Shown in pieces: positions 9,217 through 17,929 of a stretch of DNA of 64,000 bases; positions within the stretch are counted from its first letter, which is position 1; each line of letters opens with the position of its first letter. Below the pieces are notes generated by a model. The model searched no databases and had not been told where the DNA came from. It worked only from the letters and a program-made list of their open reading frames with translations. A program made the position numbers and the translations under genes. The stretch comes from Bacillota bacterium (GTDB lineage: Bacteria; Bacillota_A; Clostridia; Lachnospirales; Lachnospiraceae): contig JAEYMU010000012.1 in the NCBI GenBank assembly GCA_023407175.1, positions 62,001 through 126,000 on the forward strand. Reading direction: 5' to 3'.

Positions 9217-10251
9217 TCAGAAGCAGTTCTGCCCCTTAACCTTGGGACAGGCCTCTCCCTTGCTGCATTGATAACAGACTTCATTGGTCAGTGCTGTTCC
9301 ATCAAAAAATTCGCGGCAATTTGACAGAGTGGTTTCTGCAATATTATGGAGGGCTTCCCTGGTCAGAAAGGCCTGATGGGAGGTGACGATGACATTGGGC
9401 ATCGATATAATCCTGGCTAATATATCATCCTGGATGATGGAGTAGGACATATCCTCATAAAACAGCTCTGTTTCCTCCTCATATACATCCAGACATGCTC
9501 CGCCGATTTTCTCCGCCTTTAATCCCTCCAATAAATCCTCGCTATTAATTAATGCACCCCTCGAGGTATTAATCAGGTAAACACCCTTTTTCATCATTTC
9601 TATCGTGTCCCGGTTGATCATATGAAAGGTATCCTTTGACAAAGGGCAATGCAATGAAATGATATCCGCCTCCCTGCACAGCTCCTCCAGGGACGTGTAC
9701 CTGATATCCGTATCCTTAAGCGGATAGGGATCATAGGCAAGTACCTTCAACCCAAAGCCCTTGCAGATATCAATAAAAATACGTCCGATCTTACCGGTTC
9801 CTATAACACCCATGGTCTTTCCGTGCAAATCAAAGCCAACCAGGCCATTTAAGCTGAAATTAAAATCTCTGGTTCTGGAATACGCCCTGTGTATCTTTCG
9901 GTTGAGCGTTAAAAGCAGTGCCATTGCATGTTCCGCAATCGCATAGGGGGAATAAGCCGGTACTCTCACGACATGGATTTTATTGTAGGCAGTTTTAAAA
10001 TCCACGTTGTTATAGCCGGCACAGCGCATGGCAATCAGCTTTACTCCATTCTCATACAGGATATCGATTGTCTCACCATCAATTGTGTCATTCACAAAGG
10101 CAACCACCGCTTCATAGCCCTTTGCCATAAAGGCTGTTTTCGGGCTAAGCTTATTTTCAAAATATTCTATCTCCACTTGATATTGCTCTTTCAAAGCCTC
10201 GAACCAGGTTTTATCGTAGGGCTTTGTATCAAAAAAGCAAATTTTATTCAT
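9217..10251 (-). CDS. ldhA: D-lactate dehydrogenase / D-2-hydroxyacid dehydrogenase
   Basis: This 344-residue protein belongs to the D-isomer-specific 2-hydroxyacid dehydrogenase family. The NAD-binding motif GVIGTGKIGR is near residue 150, the substrate arginine region is NTSRGALIN, and the catalytic histidine lies in TSHQAFLTREAL near 296. The last motif and the overall length match the LdhA-type fermentative D-lactate dehydrogenases, which reduce pyruvate to D-lactate in the cytoplasm. The C-terminus carries an unusual short tail with four cysteines (CYQCSKGEACPKVKGQNC) that I do not associate with the core enzyme. A near-consensus promoter lies directly upstream, so it can be transcribed apart from fucU. 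Confidence 0.85.
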   Translation of the reverse strand: MNKICFFDTKPYDKTWFEALKEQYQVEIEYFENKLSPKTAFMAKGYEAVVAFVNDTIDGETIDILYENGVKLIAMRCAGYNNVDFKTAYNKIHVVRVPAYSPYAIAEHAMALLLTLNRKIHRAYSRTRDFNFSLNGLVGFDLHGKTMGVIGTGKIGRIFIDICKGFGLKVLAYDPYPLKDTDIRYTSLEELCREADIISLHCPLSKDTFHMINRDTIEMMKKGVYLINTSRGALINSEDLLEGLKAEKIGGACLDVYEEETELFYEDMSYSIIQDDILARIISMPNVIVTSHQAFLTREALHNIAETTLSNCREFFDGTALTNEVCYQCSKGEACPKVKGQNCF

Positions 10252-10283
10252 ATGTCTTCACCGCCTTGTCCTTAATATAGAAA

Positions 10284-10312
10284 ATTATAGGCAGGATAGA
10301 AATATTAGTCAA
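10284..10312 (-). promoter_or_regulatory. sigma-A promoter for the D-lactate dehydrogenase gene
   Basis: TTGACT (10307-10312) and a perfect TATAAT (10284-10289) on the minus strand are 17 bases apart and about 30 bases upstream of the start codon. Confidence 0.7.
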
Positions 10313-10332
10313 GCGGCAAAATTTTAATGCCC

Positions 10333-10773
10333 CTATTCCACTACGACACCCTTTTGCAGCATAATATTGGCATAGAGGGCTTTCTCACCGGTTGCAATGA
10401 TTGCATACGCGGTTTTTGCACTGTCATAGAAATCAAAGCGTTCTATCTTTCCTATCGCTTTCGCACCCCGCTTATCATATTTTGCAACAATTTCCTTATA
10501 GGTATCCCAGATTGGTGTTTCCACCGGGTCTCCAGGCATGACCTCCATCAGATTTACTGGATGCTCTACATAGGTATCCAGCGGAAAAAGCTTTAAGATA
10601 GCGTCCAACAGCTCTGGTACGCCATGTCCGTCACAGCGGATCACGATAGCGTCCTTTCCCATGGACTGGGCCGGAAAATTGCCGTCGGATATTACCAGCC
10701 TGTCACTGTGTCCCATCTCACATAATACCTTTAAAAGCTCAGGTGAAAGAATCTGCGGTATTCCTTTTAACAT
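10333..10773 (-). CDS. fucU: RbsD/FucU family sugar mutarotase (probable L-fucose mutarotase)
   Basis: The 146-residue protein fits the short RbsD/FucU family, which interconverts anomers of free sugars. The N-terminal block LSPELLKVLCEMGHSDRLVISDGNFPA contains the catalytic histidine (GHSD), and RFDFYDSAKTAYAIIATGE resembles the FucU C-terminal block. Length and the C-terminal pattern favour FucU (fucose) over RbsD (ribose). GAGGAGG precedes the ATG at 10773. No fucose isomerase or kinase lies in the window, so its partner genes must be elsewhere; here it leads a small cluster with D-lactate dehydrogenase and the DUF4867-type gene. Confidence 0.88.
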   Translation of the reverse strand: MLKGIPQILSPELLKVLCEMGHSDRLVISDGNFPAQSMGKDAIVIRCDGHGVPELLDAILKLFPLDTYVEHPVNLMEVMPGDPVETPIWDTYKEIVAKYDKRGAKAIGKIERFDFYDSAKTAYAIIATGEKALYANIMLQKGVVVE

Positions 10774-10846
10774 AATCGTTCCTCCTCATATTCTATGAAT
10801 CAAATTTTACAGCCAAAGCTGTCATCAAACAGCATAAAAACCGAAG

Positions 10847-11743
10847 TTACTGTTCCGTAACAAGATATTCTTCAATCCCGTTCGCAAGTCCCTGGGCTAA
10901 GGTGTCCTGATACTGTGAATCTGTCAGTTTATAATCTTCCTTCTTATTGGTCATATAGCCCATCTCAACGATGGTGACCGGCACCTTGCACCAGTTAATT
11001 CCGCTCATCGTATCGGTCTCTGTGACCCCTTTATTCTTTGCTCCGGTGATATCGCACAGGTTCTTAAGCAAAATATCCGACAGGCTTCTGCTCTCCTTAT
11101 AAATCTCACTGCAGTAAGGATTATTTTTGGTAGGGCATAGGGTGAGGATACCATTCACGGAAGAATCCTCAGAGCCGTTACAGTGTATCCGGACAAATAC
11201 ATCCGCCTCGTTATCATTTGCAACTTCGGCCCGCTCGGCATTACTGATGTTCACATCATTTGTCTCCCGTATCATAATTACCTGATATCCCTTCTCCACC
11301 AGTATGTCCCGAAGCTTTAGGGATACCTCCAGGTTTACCTCATATTCCGGTATTCCGGTATACTTTCCCTGGGTACCGGAGGATACCTTCGCCTTTGTTG
11401 TCTTCGCACCTGGTCCGATCGGTTCGTCCTCATAATTGCCATGCTTTTGATGACCCGCATCAATCACGACGGTATACTTGGAATGCTCCTCTTTTTCCGT
11501 TGCATCAACTACTGCCCCTGTAGGAGCTTTCGTAGGAATCTGTGACACTTTTTGTACCTCCGGGGTCGGACTGATGGTAGGGGCTATAGACGGCAGACTC
11601 TCTGTGGGCAATGCATCGAACAAAGTTACGGATACCGTGCTGTCATCCTCTGTTTTGACCTGCTCTGTCCCATTCTTTCCTGAACAGGCAGCCAGCAATA
11701 TTATGACCGGAACACATAAAAGCATTCTATATAATTTTTTCAT
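10847..11743 (-). CDS. N-acetylmuramoyl-L-alanine amidase, lipoprotein (Amidase_3)
   Basis: The protein starts with a lipoprotein signal (LLCVPVIILLAAC) and a low-complexity Ser/Thr/Pro linker to about residue 85. An Amidase_3 domain follows: TVVIDAGHQKHGNY holds the first zinc ligand, EYEVNLEVSLKLRDIL the glutamate, VFVRIHCNGSED the second histidine, and VPVTIVEMGYMTNKKED the catalytic glutamate region. The family cleaves the amide bond between muramic acid and the peptide stem of peptidoglycan. The start at 11743 is preferred because GGAAGGG precedes it and the signal peptide then has normal length; the frame stays open nine codons upstream. It may act in cell separation or wall turnover. 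Confidence 0.9.
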   Translation of the reverse strand: MKKLYRMLLCVPVIILLAACSGKNGTEQVKTEDDSTVSVTLFDALPTESLPSIAPTISPTPEVQKVSQIPTKAPTGAVVDATEKEEHSKYTVVIDAGHQKHGNYEDEPIGPGAKTTKAKVSSGTQGKYTGIPEYEVNLEVSLKLRDILVEKGYQVIMIRETNDVNISNAERAEVANDNEADVFVRIHCNGSEDSSVNGILTLCPTKNNPYCSEIYKESRSLSDILLKNLCDITGAKNKGVTETDTMSGINWCKVPVTIVEMGYMTNKKEDYKLTDSQYQDTLAQGLANGIEEYLVTEQ

Positions 11744-11859
11744 ATTTACACCCTTCCGCTTTTTCTTCATCTATTCTGTTTATCTTCTGTTTTTATCCTA
11801 TTTTATCTATGTCATAACCCTTCCCGGCTCCACATATTCTTTAGAAAAAAGGATTATGG

Positions 11860-12861
11860 ATGCCTATGAACAGAAATATCAGCAACCTTATCTTTTCCGG
11901 AGGAGGAATCCTGGGAATCTCCTATCTCGGTGCCCTCGATTACCTATATCAAAATAATCTTATGAATCATGTAAAACGAACGGCCGGAACCTCCGCAGGT
12001 GCCATAGCTGCCTGTATAACCTCCTTTCAGCTTTCCTTTGAGGAAATCAAAGGAATTGCTGACAGCCTGGATTACCGTAAGGTCATCAGTAAGACAGAGG
12101 CTAGTTTAGGTTTTATCCTGCCGGAGGAAATCAATCAGACCCTGGAAACGGTTTTCGGCGATTTGAACAGTCTTTACCGGCTGGCCACAAGCTATGGCTG
12201 GTTTTCCTCCAGCTATTTTTACCACTGGATCAGAGGAGTAATAAAGGAGCAGTTCAATCAAAAAAAGCTTCCGCCCTATACCTTCCAGGATTTTCAAAAT
12301 CCATCCCTTCATAAAAATAACCGCTCCTTTTACGACCTGTATGTAATCGGTTCCAACCTAACCACCGGTACCAGCCAGGTTTTCTCCTATGATACAACCC
12401 CAACGATGGAGGTAGCCCAGGCGATACGGATATCTATGTCTATTCCGTTATTTTTTGAGGCAGTTATGCTAAAAGACCCGAAGATTACAGGCAATTCACT
12501 GACCAATGTTTTCTGTGACGGCGGTCTGATGAACAATTATCCGATCCGTCTGTTTGACTCCTATCGATATAACCCCAAGCTGGTAGACGGAGCCAATATG
12601 GAATCGTTGGGCATCCGCTTTCTTTCCGCAAGCCAGCCAAAGGAAATTAATAATCTCTTAGATTATATCACACGGCTGGCCCTGGCCTCAGGCTATATCC
12701 AGCAGGAGGATTACAGAGAAAGCACTTTAGATCAAATCCGTTCCATCAGTATCGATACTATGAATATCTCAGCTTTGGATTTTAACATTACAACGGGGGA
12801 CAGTACTTATCAGCAGCTCTATCGCTTTGGCTACTATGCCGCAGAGGATTATTTTACATAA
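11860..12861 (+). CDS. patatin-like phospholipase family protein
   Basis: The 333-residue protein begins almost at once with the oxyanion motif GGGILGISYLG (about residues 15-25), followed by the nucleophile elbow GTSAG (near 43) and the catalytic aspartate in CDGGLMNNYPI (near 224). These three elements define the patatin / RssA-like serine acyl hydrolases that act on membrane lipids. No signal peptide is seen, so it is predicted to act from the cytoplasm. AAAAGGA precedes the ATG. The gene is divergent from the amidase and converges on the HAD gene with a gap of only 12 bases. Confidence 0.9.
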   Translation: MPMNRNISNLIFSGGGILGISYLGALDYLYQNNLMNHVKRTAGTSAGAIAACITSFQLSFEEIKGIADSLDYRKVISKTEASLGFILPEEINQTLETVFGDLNSLYRLATSYGWFSSSYFYHWIRGVIKEQFNQKKLPPYTFQDFQNPSLHKNNRSFYDLYVIGSNLTTGTSQVFSYDTTPTMEVAQAIRISMSIPLFFEAVMLKDPKITGNSLTNVFCDGGLMNNYPIRLFDSYRYNPKLVDGANMESLGIRFLSASQPKEINNLLDYITRLALASGYIQQEDYRESTLDQIRSISIDTMNISALDFNITTGDSTYQQLYRFGYYAAEDYFT

Positions 12862-12873
12862 ATGGCAGGCATA

Positions 12874-13719
12874 TCAATTTCTTTCTGCCAGCTCGGAATC
12901 CTCAAGATGCTGTCTTACCAGCTTATTGGCTGTCTTGATCTGCTCCAGAACGGCAAACACCACCTGTTCCAGTTTACTGCTTTTCGAATAGTCTGCGGGT
13001 GCGATAAAATCAACCCTGCCCTGCTTTATCATATCACAGGCGATCCGGCTGTCATTCTGGAATACGGCGATGGAGTGTCCGCCGTTTACCTTAACCAGCT
13101 TCATACAGGGCACATCGGTCAACCCATCCCCAAGATAGATCATATTGCGAAAGGGTACCCTGCGCTTATTTTCAGGGGTATATTCATTCAAACCGGTATG
13201 CTCTGTTACATCAAGAACTCCCTTATTAATGCGGAATAAAAACTGTGTCTTACTGGTATAGTTCACTGCCATGGCAGGCCAAACCGGCACATTTTTTTCA
13301 TTGTAGCAAAATTCCGCCGCATAAATCCTTGTGAACTCCGAGGCAATCGGAGTTCCTTCTATGATCTCCTTTAGTCCTGAGGATATGATGTAATGCTCGA
13401 CATGCATCCCCAGCTTCTCTCCGTAGGTATTCACTCTGGTAAACCAGGTTTTAACACCGTCAAACAACTTTACACTGCTGCCCAGCTTATTGAATTCTGT
13501 CCGGTTCAACAGCATCTTGCCCTCTGCCTCTTGCAGCATCACATACATATAGGCCAAAATCTGGTCCATATTCTTCTCATGCATCAAAATATTGCATTTT
13601 TTCCAAAAGTCAGCGGATTCCATCCCGATTCCGGGGATAAAAGCATACTCCTGCATGTCCTTTGGCGAAAGTGTATTATCAAAATCATACATAATTGCAA
13701 CAATCGGTTTTTCTTCCAT
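12874..13719 (-). CDS. HAD-superfamily phosphatase
   Basis: HAD motif I is YDFDNTLS near residue 10, motif II is YIISSG near 112, and motif IV is YLGDGLTDVPCM near 190. The insertion between motifs I and II is helical (C1 cap), as in phosphoserine-phosphatase-like enzymes. The protein is cytoplasmic and its substrate cannot be read from sequence. A TTG start at 13731 lies directly on the GGAG site, so the ATG at 13719 is the better start, though its spacing of about 12 bases is long. The palindromic repeat array begins about 60 bases upstream. Confidence 0.85.
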   Translation of the reverse strand: MEEKPIVAIMYDFDNTLSPKDMQEYAFIPGIGMESADFWKKCNILMHEKNMDQILAYMYVMLQEAEGKMLLNRTEFNKLGSSVKLFDGVKTWFTRVNTYGEKLGMHVEHYIISSGLKEIIEGTPIASEFTRIYAAEFCYNEKNVPVWPAMAVNYTSKTQFLFRINKGVLDVTEHTGLNEYTPENKRRVPFRNMIYLGDGLTDVPCMKLVKVNGGHSIAVFQNDSRIACDMIKQGRVDFIAPADYSKSSKLEQVVFAVLEQIKTANKLVRQHLEDSELAERN

Positions 13720-13782
13720 CCGGCTATACAACTCCTTTTTCTATTATCCTCTGTCTTCTTACTTTCTATTATAACACTCCGT

Positions 13783-13950
13783 CTTTCAAACTTCCACCCG
13801 TGCATATTACAAGCTTGCATGTGATACTGCTTTAATAAATAGTTTGAAAGTGGTTTTCTTTCAAACTTATACCCCTGCATATCACAAGCTTGCTTGTGAT
13901 ACTGCATCAATAAATAGTTTGAAAGTGTCCTTTACTTTCAAACTTCCACC
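13783..13950. repeat. palindromic repeat array, two full units and a third half-unit
   Basis: Unit 1 (13783-13850) and unit 2 (13858-13925) are each 68 bases long. Each is bounded by the inverted arms CTTTCAAACT and AGTTTGAAAG, with an inner palindrome centred on CAAGCTTG. A third left arm (13935-13950, CTTTCAAACTTCCACC) follows, giving a period of 75-77 bases. The units are nearly identical except for a few changes in the inner stem. Such nested palindromes are typical of REP/MITE-like intergenic elements. The array sits between the TetR stop and the HAD start, both on the minus strand. Confidence 0.85.
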
Positions 13951-13960
13951 GCAGGAGCGG

Positions 13961-14536
13961 TTACAGGTCAATATTATAACATTTCAACCCATTCATGATT
14001 AAACCGATAATAAATTCGGCAATCTCCCTGGGAGGGGATACCATATCCTCCTGAAGCCACTGCTGGATTGCCCCAATGCAGCCCGAGACAGCAAAGGGCA
14101 TAAAATATCGGTTTGCGGTTTGATCCAGCTTATTCATATTCGGCGGCTGGGATTCCATGATTGCTTCCTTAAATTTGTTTAAAAAGGTGTAATCACCGTC
14201 CTGTCCCAGCAGGATTTTGCAAATATCCGCATTCTCCCGGACAAACTCGAATACGAAGACAAAGAAGGACAGTGTGTTCTCCCGGTTCGGGTCTGAAATA
14301 TAAAGCTTCTTCAGTTGAAGATTGAATTCCTCAAACATCTCTGTCTCAATCTTGTCTATCATATCATAGATATCCTTATAATAAAGATAAAAGGTAGACC
14401 GGTTCACATCTGCCAGCTCTGTCAATTCCGTTACAGTTATCTTATTTATCTTCTTCTCCGTCATCAGCTTTGTAAGGCTGCGCATAAGCAGCTTTTTTGT
14501 TCTACGGACGCGGCGGTCACCGCTTGGTTCTGACAT
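13961..14536 (-). CDS. TetR/AcrR family regulator, probable repressor of the MMPL exporter
   Basis: The N-terminal DNA-binding domain (about residues 10-60) shows RTKKLLMRSLTKLMTEK and the recognition region ITVTELTELADVNRSTFYLYY, typical of TetR proteins. The rest is a helical ligand-binding and dimerisation domain of the type often annotated TetR_C_7. AAGGAGGG precedes the ATG at 14536. The gene is divergent from the MMPL exporter, and an inverted repeat in the shared intergenic region is a good operator candidate, so local control of the pump is likely. The inducing ligand is unknown. Confidence 0.9.
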   Translation of the reverse strand: MSEPSGDRRVRRTKKLLMRSLTKLMTEKKINKITVTELTELADVNRSTFYLYYKDIYDMIDKIETEMFEEFNLQLKKLYISDPNRENTLSFFVFVFEFVRENADICKILLGQDGDYTFLNKFKEAIMESQPPNMNKLDQTANRYFMPFAVSGCIGAIQQWLQEDMVSPPREIAEFIIGLIMNGLKCYNIDL

Positions 14537-14671
14537 ATCTTACCCTCCTTAAATTTTTATAAACTTATCTACAAAGTAAAAACATCTGTTGATTATCAAA
14601 CAAAACCACTGCCTTTTATTGGTTGATATCCATTCCTTCCTTATACTACAATACAATTGCGTTGGATAATA

Positions 14672-14699
14672 TACAAGTGTTTTATAATAAACGCTTGTA
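14672..14699. promoter_or_regulatory. candidate TetR operator between regulator and exporter
   Basis: A 28-base interrupted palindrome has arms TACAAGTGTTTT and TAAACGCTTGTA, which match at ten of twelve positions. A TATAAT (14683-14688) reading toward the exporter lies inside it. A repressor bound here would cover the exporter's -10 region. No good -35 box is visible. Confidence 0.6.
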
Positions 14700-14740
14700 C
14701 AAATTGACAAAATCATATAACCCATAAAGGAGGAACTATT

Positions 14741-17700
14741 ATGCACAGAGTAATTCGATACCGTTATATTATCCTTGCGGTATGGATAGCCATAACTGCA
14801 TTCTTCGTCCTTCACCAGCCGAATATCAAAAGTATTCTGGGCAGTGGAGGCGAGGCAACGCTAAAAGAGGATTCTCCCTCCAAAATTGCCACAGAAATGT
14901 TGGAGCAAATGAGTCAGGGCAGCGGAGACAGTCTGATTCTGGTCTTCTACGATGATAATAAAATATCAGAGGCTGGAATGGACAGCATTGAAGAGGGTGT
15001 AAATAACTTAACCGGTAAGGAACAGGAGCTTGGAATCACCAGTATCATTGACCCCTTCGGCACGCCGGAGGCTAAGGATCAGCTGGTTTCGGAGGATGGC
15101 TCGGCTGTACTTGTCCAAATCACCTATGAACAGGGGGACCGTGACAGAAGTGCGGTCATAGAAGCCTTTGAAGAGTCAGTAAAAAATGTTACCGTAGCAC
15201 ATTACATAACCGGAGAAGCCGCCATCGGTAATGACTATATGAATACCGTAAGCGAAGGCATCGAAAAAAGTGCGGTTATTACCATAATCTTTATTTTACT
15301 TGTACTGGTTTTAATGTTCCGGTCGGTAATTACTCCCTTGGCCTCACTGCTGGCTGTGGGTATCTCCTATTTCTGCTCCATGGGTGTGGTCGGAATATTG
15401 AACCTGCTCTTTGGTTTCCCAATCACAAACTTTACGCAGATGTTCATCATACTTGTACTATTCGGTATCGGAACTGACTATCATATTCTGATGCTTAACC
15501 GTTTTAAGGAGGAATTGTCCCATGGCCTGTCCGTAGATGAAGCCGTGGTAAAAAGCCTTCGTACCGCCGGAAAGACAATTCTATACAGCGGTCTGACCGT
15601 ATTCATCGGTTTCCTCAGCTTAAGCTTTGTACAGTTCCCGGTATACCGTTCCGCCAATGCCGTTGCCATTGGAATTGCCATATTGATTATAGAACTGCTT
15701 ACTCTGACGCCGGTATTCATGAAGCTCCTTGGCGGCAGGCTGTTCTGGCCGTCAAAAACCTCGGCAGGCCACAAGGAAAGCGCCTTCTGGGCAAAAACAA
15801 CCTCTGCCAGCGTGAGGCACCCGATTCTCTCGCTGCTGATTGTAGGAGCTATTTTAACGCCGATCATTATCTTCAATTCCACCAAGCTGTCCTTCGACAG
15901 TATGGCAGATATGCCCTCGGATACTCCTTCCGTGAAGGGCTTCCATATCATTGCGGAGAAATTCGGTGAGGGTAAGGCCATGCCGGTCACCCTTGTCATT
16001 AAAAATGCTGAAGGAATGGCGAATAATGATGCTCTTTCCGTGCTGGATTCCCTGACACAAACCTTAAAATCCCTGGATGGTGTAGCCTCCGTGGCCGGAC
16101 CCACACAACCAAAGGGAGAGCAGCTGGAGGATTTGTATACAGATAAGCAGCTTGGTACAGTTACCGATGGCTTAAGCGACGCAAATGACGGCATCTCAAA
16201 GGTAAGTGACGGACTGGCAACCATCGAAAGCAGCCTGGCTGTTCCCGATTTCTCGCAGCTTGGCGAGCTTTCTACCGGAACCGGTGATCTGGCAGACGGT
16301 CTATCAGCTATTACCTCAGGCCTTAAGGCTGTGGAGGAGGGAATCAGTCAGGGCGCGGACGGTGCCACCTCCCTGGGGGAGGGAATTTCACAGCTAAAAG
16401 CCGGTCTGGCCGGTTTAAATCAGGGGGTACAGACGATCTCCGATAATTTTGATCAGATAAAAAGCGGCTACCAGAGCCTCGGTCAGGGATACCAGACGAT
16501 TTCCTCCACCATCGACCAGCTAAAGCAGCTCGAGCAGGCAATGGAGCTTAGCCTTAACAATATTGAAGCTAAGCTCCCGAATGATACGGATGTTGCCACC
16601 CTTAAGGCATACCTTGGAAATCTGTCCCAGGCCTTCGAACAGCTCTCCCTGGGTATGACAGAGGCGAATACCAATTATGCTACTCTCACCGCGGGCCTTG
16701 ACCAGATTAGCGCAGCTCTTGCCTCGGTCATCGAAAGCACCGGTCCCTCCTCGGAGCTTGTTCAGGGGCTTGCACAGCTGGAAGCCGGTGCGGCTGCCCT
16801 TTCCGACGGTTTGGTGCAGGGCAGTCAGGGTCAGCAGCAGATTATCGACCATATGACAGAGCTTTCTGATGGAGCCAGCCAGGTGAAAGCCGGCGTGGAT
16901 ACCCTGAATACAAATTTAAGCTCTCTTGGCAGCGGCCTTGGTGACCTTAAGGATGGTATCAGCGCAGGCAAGGACGGTCTTGACAAAATCGTAAGCGGAA
17001 TTGATCAAGGCAATACCTTCCTGACAGAGCTTGCGGCCGCAAAGACCTTCTATATCCCGGAGGAAGCGCTGCAAGGAGAGGATATTAGTAAGATGCTGAA
17101 TGCCTATATGTCAGCGGACCGCACCTATGCCAAACTGACCATTACACTGGATACTGAGCCCTATTCCGATGCTTCGATTAAGGAAATGGATAAGCTTAAG
17201 GAGGTAGTCGCCAGTCAGCTGGAGGGCACCTCCCTGTCCGGGGCAGAATATGGCTTTGCGGGTACTACTGCATTTTCAAAGGATATGAGTGATATGGCCT
17301 CCCACGATATTGTCTTTACCCAGATTATCGTGCTGTTGTCCATCTTCCTCCTGTTGATTATCGTTACCCGCTCCTTCTGGATACCGGTATTCATCATAGG
17401 CTCACTGATCGCAGCGTATTATACCGCACTTTCGGCCACGGCATGGATCTCCGGCCTGCTCTTCGACAATCCTAACGGCATGGCCTGGAATGTGCCCTTC
17501 TTCTCCTTTGTCATGATAGCAACCCTTGGTGTGGATTACAGCATATTCCTGATGGAGCGTTTCCGCGAATATCCCCATCTGTCCTCGAAGGAAGCCATTG
17601 TAATGGCGGCAAAAAATGTAGGCGGAGTGGTATTGTCAGCCGCAATCATTCTATCCGGAACCTTTGCCACCCTGTATCCTTCGAATCTGATCATTTTAAT

Positions 17701-17821
17701 GGAGCTGGCCATCTGTGTTGTCATTGGTCTGATGCTGTTGAGTACAGTCATGCTGCCAATTGTCATTCCGGCCCTGATTGATTTGCAGGAGAGCCTGACC
17801 AGAAAAAACAAACAGGAATAG
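14741..17821 (+). CDS. MMPL/RND family exporter
   Basis: A 1026-residue membrane protein with the MMPL layout: one N-terminal helix, an extracytoplasmic domain (about 35-170), a block of five or six helices (about 175-385), a long second extracytoplasmic region (about 385-850) and a second helix block (about 850-1020). The motif GIGTDYHILMLNRFKEE in the first block and TLGVDYSIFLMERFREYP in the second carry the paired aspartates of proton relay. The second external region is an unusually long heptad-like stretch rich in LSDGL, QLxxG and similar repeats, as in YhgE/Pip-like proteins. AAAGGAGG precedes the ATG. Control by the divergent TetR gene is likely; the cargo (lipid, peptide or drug) is unknown. 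Confidence 0.92.
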   Translation: MHRVIRYRYIILAVWIAITAFFVLHQPNIKSILGSGGEATLKEDSPSKIATEMLEQMSQGSGDSLILVFYDDNKISEAGMDSIEEGVNNLTGKEQELGITSIIDPFGTPEAKDQLVSEDGSAVLVQITYEQGDRDRSAVIEAFEESVKNVTVAHYITGEAAIGNDYMNTVSEGIEKSAVITIIFILLVLVLMFRSVITPLASLLAVGISYFCSMGVVGILNLLFGFPITNFTQMFIILVLFGIGTDYHILMLNRFKEELSHGLSVDEAVVKSLRTAGKTILYSGLTVFIGFLSLSFVQFPVYRSANAVAIGIAILIIELLTLTPVFMKLLGGRLFWPSKTSAGHKESAFWAKTTSASVRHPILSLLIVGAILTPIIIFNSTKLSFDSMADMPSDTPSVKGFHIIAEKFGEGKAMPVTLVIKNAEGMANNDALSVLDSLTQTLKSLDGVASVAGPTQPKGEQLEDLYTDKQLGTVTDGLSDANDGISKVSDGLATIESSLAVPDFSQLGELSTGTGDLADGLSAITSGLKAVEEGISQGADGATSLGEGISQLKAGLAGLNQGVQTISDNFDQIKSGYQSLGQGYQTISSTIDQLKQLEQAMELSLNNIEAKLPNDTDVATLKAYLGNLSQAFEQLSLGMTEANTNYATLTAGLDQISAALASVIESTGPSSELVQGLAQLEAGAAALSDGLVQGSQGQQQIIDHMTELSDGASQVKAGVDTLNTNLSSLGSGLGDLKDGISAGKDGLDKIVSGIDQGNTFLTELAAAKTFYIPEEALQGEDISKMLNAYMSADRTYAKLTITLDTEPYSDASIKEMDKLKEVVASQLEGTSLSGAEYGFAGTTAFSKDMSDMASHDIVFTQIIVLLSIFLLLIIVTRSFWIPVFIIGSLIAAYYTALSATAWISGLLFDNPNGMAWNVPFFSFVMIATLGVDYSIFLMERFREYPHLSSKEAIVMAAKNVGGVVLSAAIILSGTFATLYPSNLIILMELAICVVIGLMLLSTVMLPIVIPALIDLQESLTRKNKQE

Positions 17822-17869
17822 CATAGTATCTGATATCCGCTTTTAAACAAATAGTCCAACATAAAAATC

Positions 17870-17906
17870 AGACCTCCGCAGCTATAAAAACAAGCTTCGG
17901 GGGTCT
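17870..17906. terminator. bidirectional stem-loop between the MMPL and HD-domain genes
   Basis: Fourteen-base arms (17870-17883 and 17893-17906) pair with one wobble and one mismatch. On the minus strand GATTTTTATG follows, giving a fair T-run for the HD-domain gene; the plus strand tail is weaker. The two genes are convergent. Confidence 0.65.
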
Positions 17907-17929
17907 CTCTCATAAAATACATATGGGTA

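Noticed and set aside
13584..13910. Minus-strand open frame running through the palindromic repeats
   Set aside because: Its residues simply translate the repeat units (KFER-containing blocks), it overlaps the HAD gene start, and it has no proper ribosome site.
13783..13950. Possible CRISPR array
   Set aside because: The units are palindromic end to end and nearly identical over their whole length, with only 7-9 bases between them; there are no unique spacers and no cas genes.
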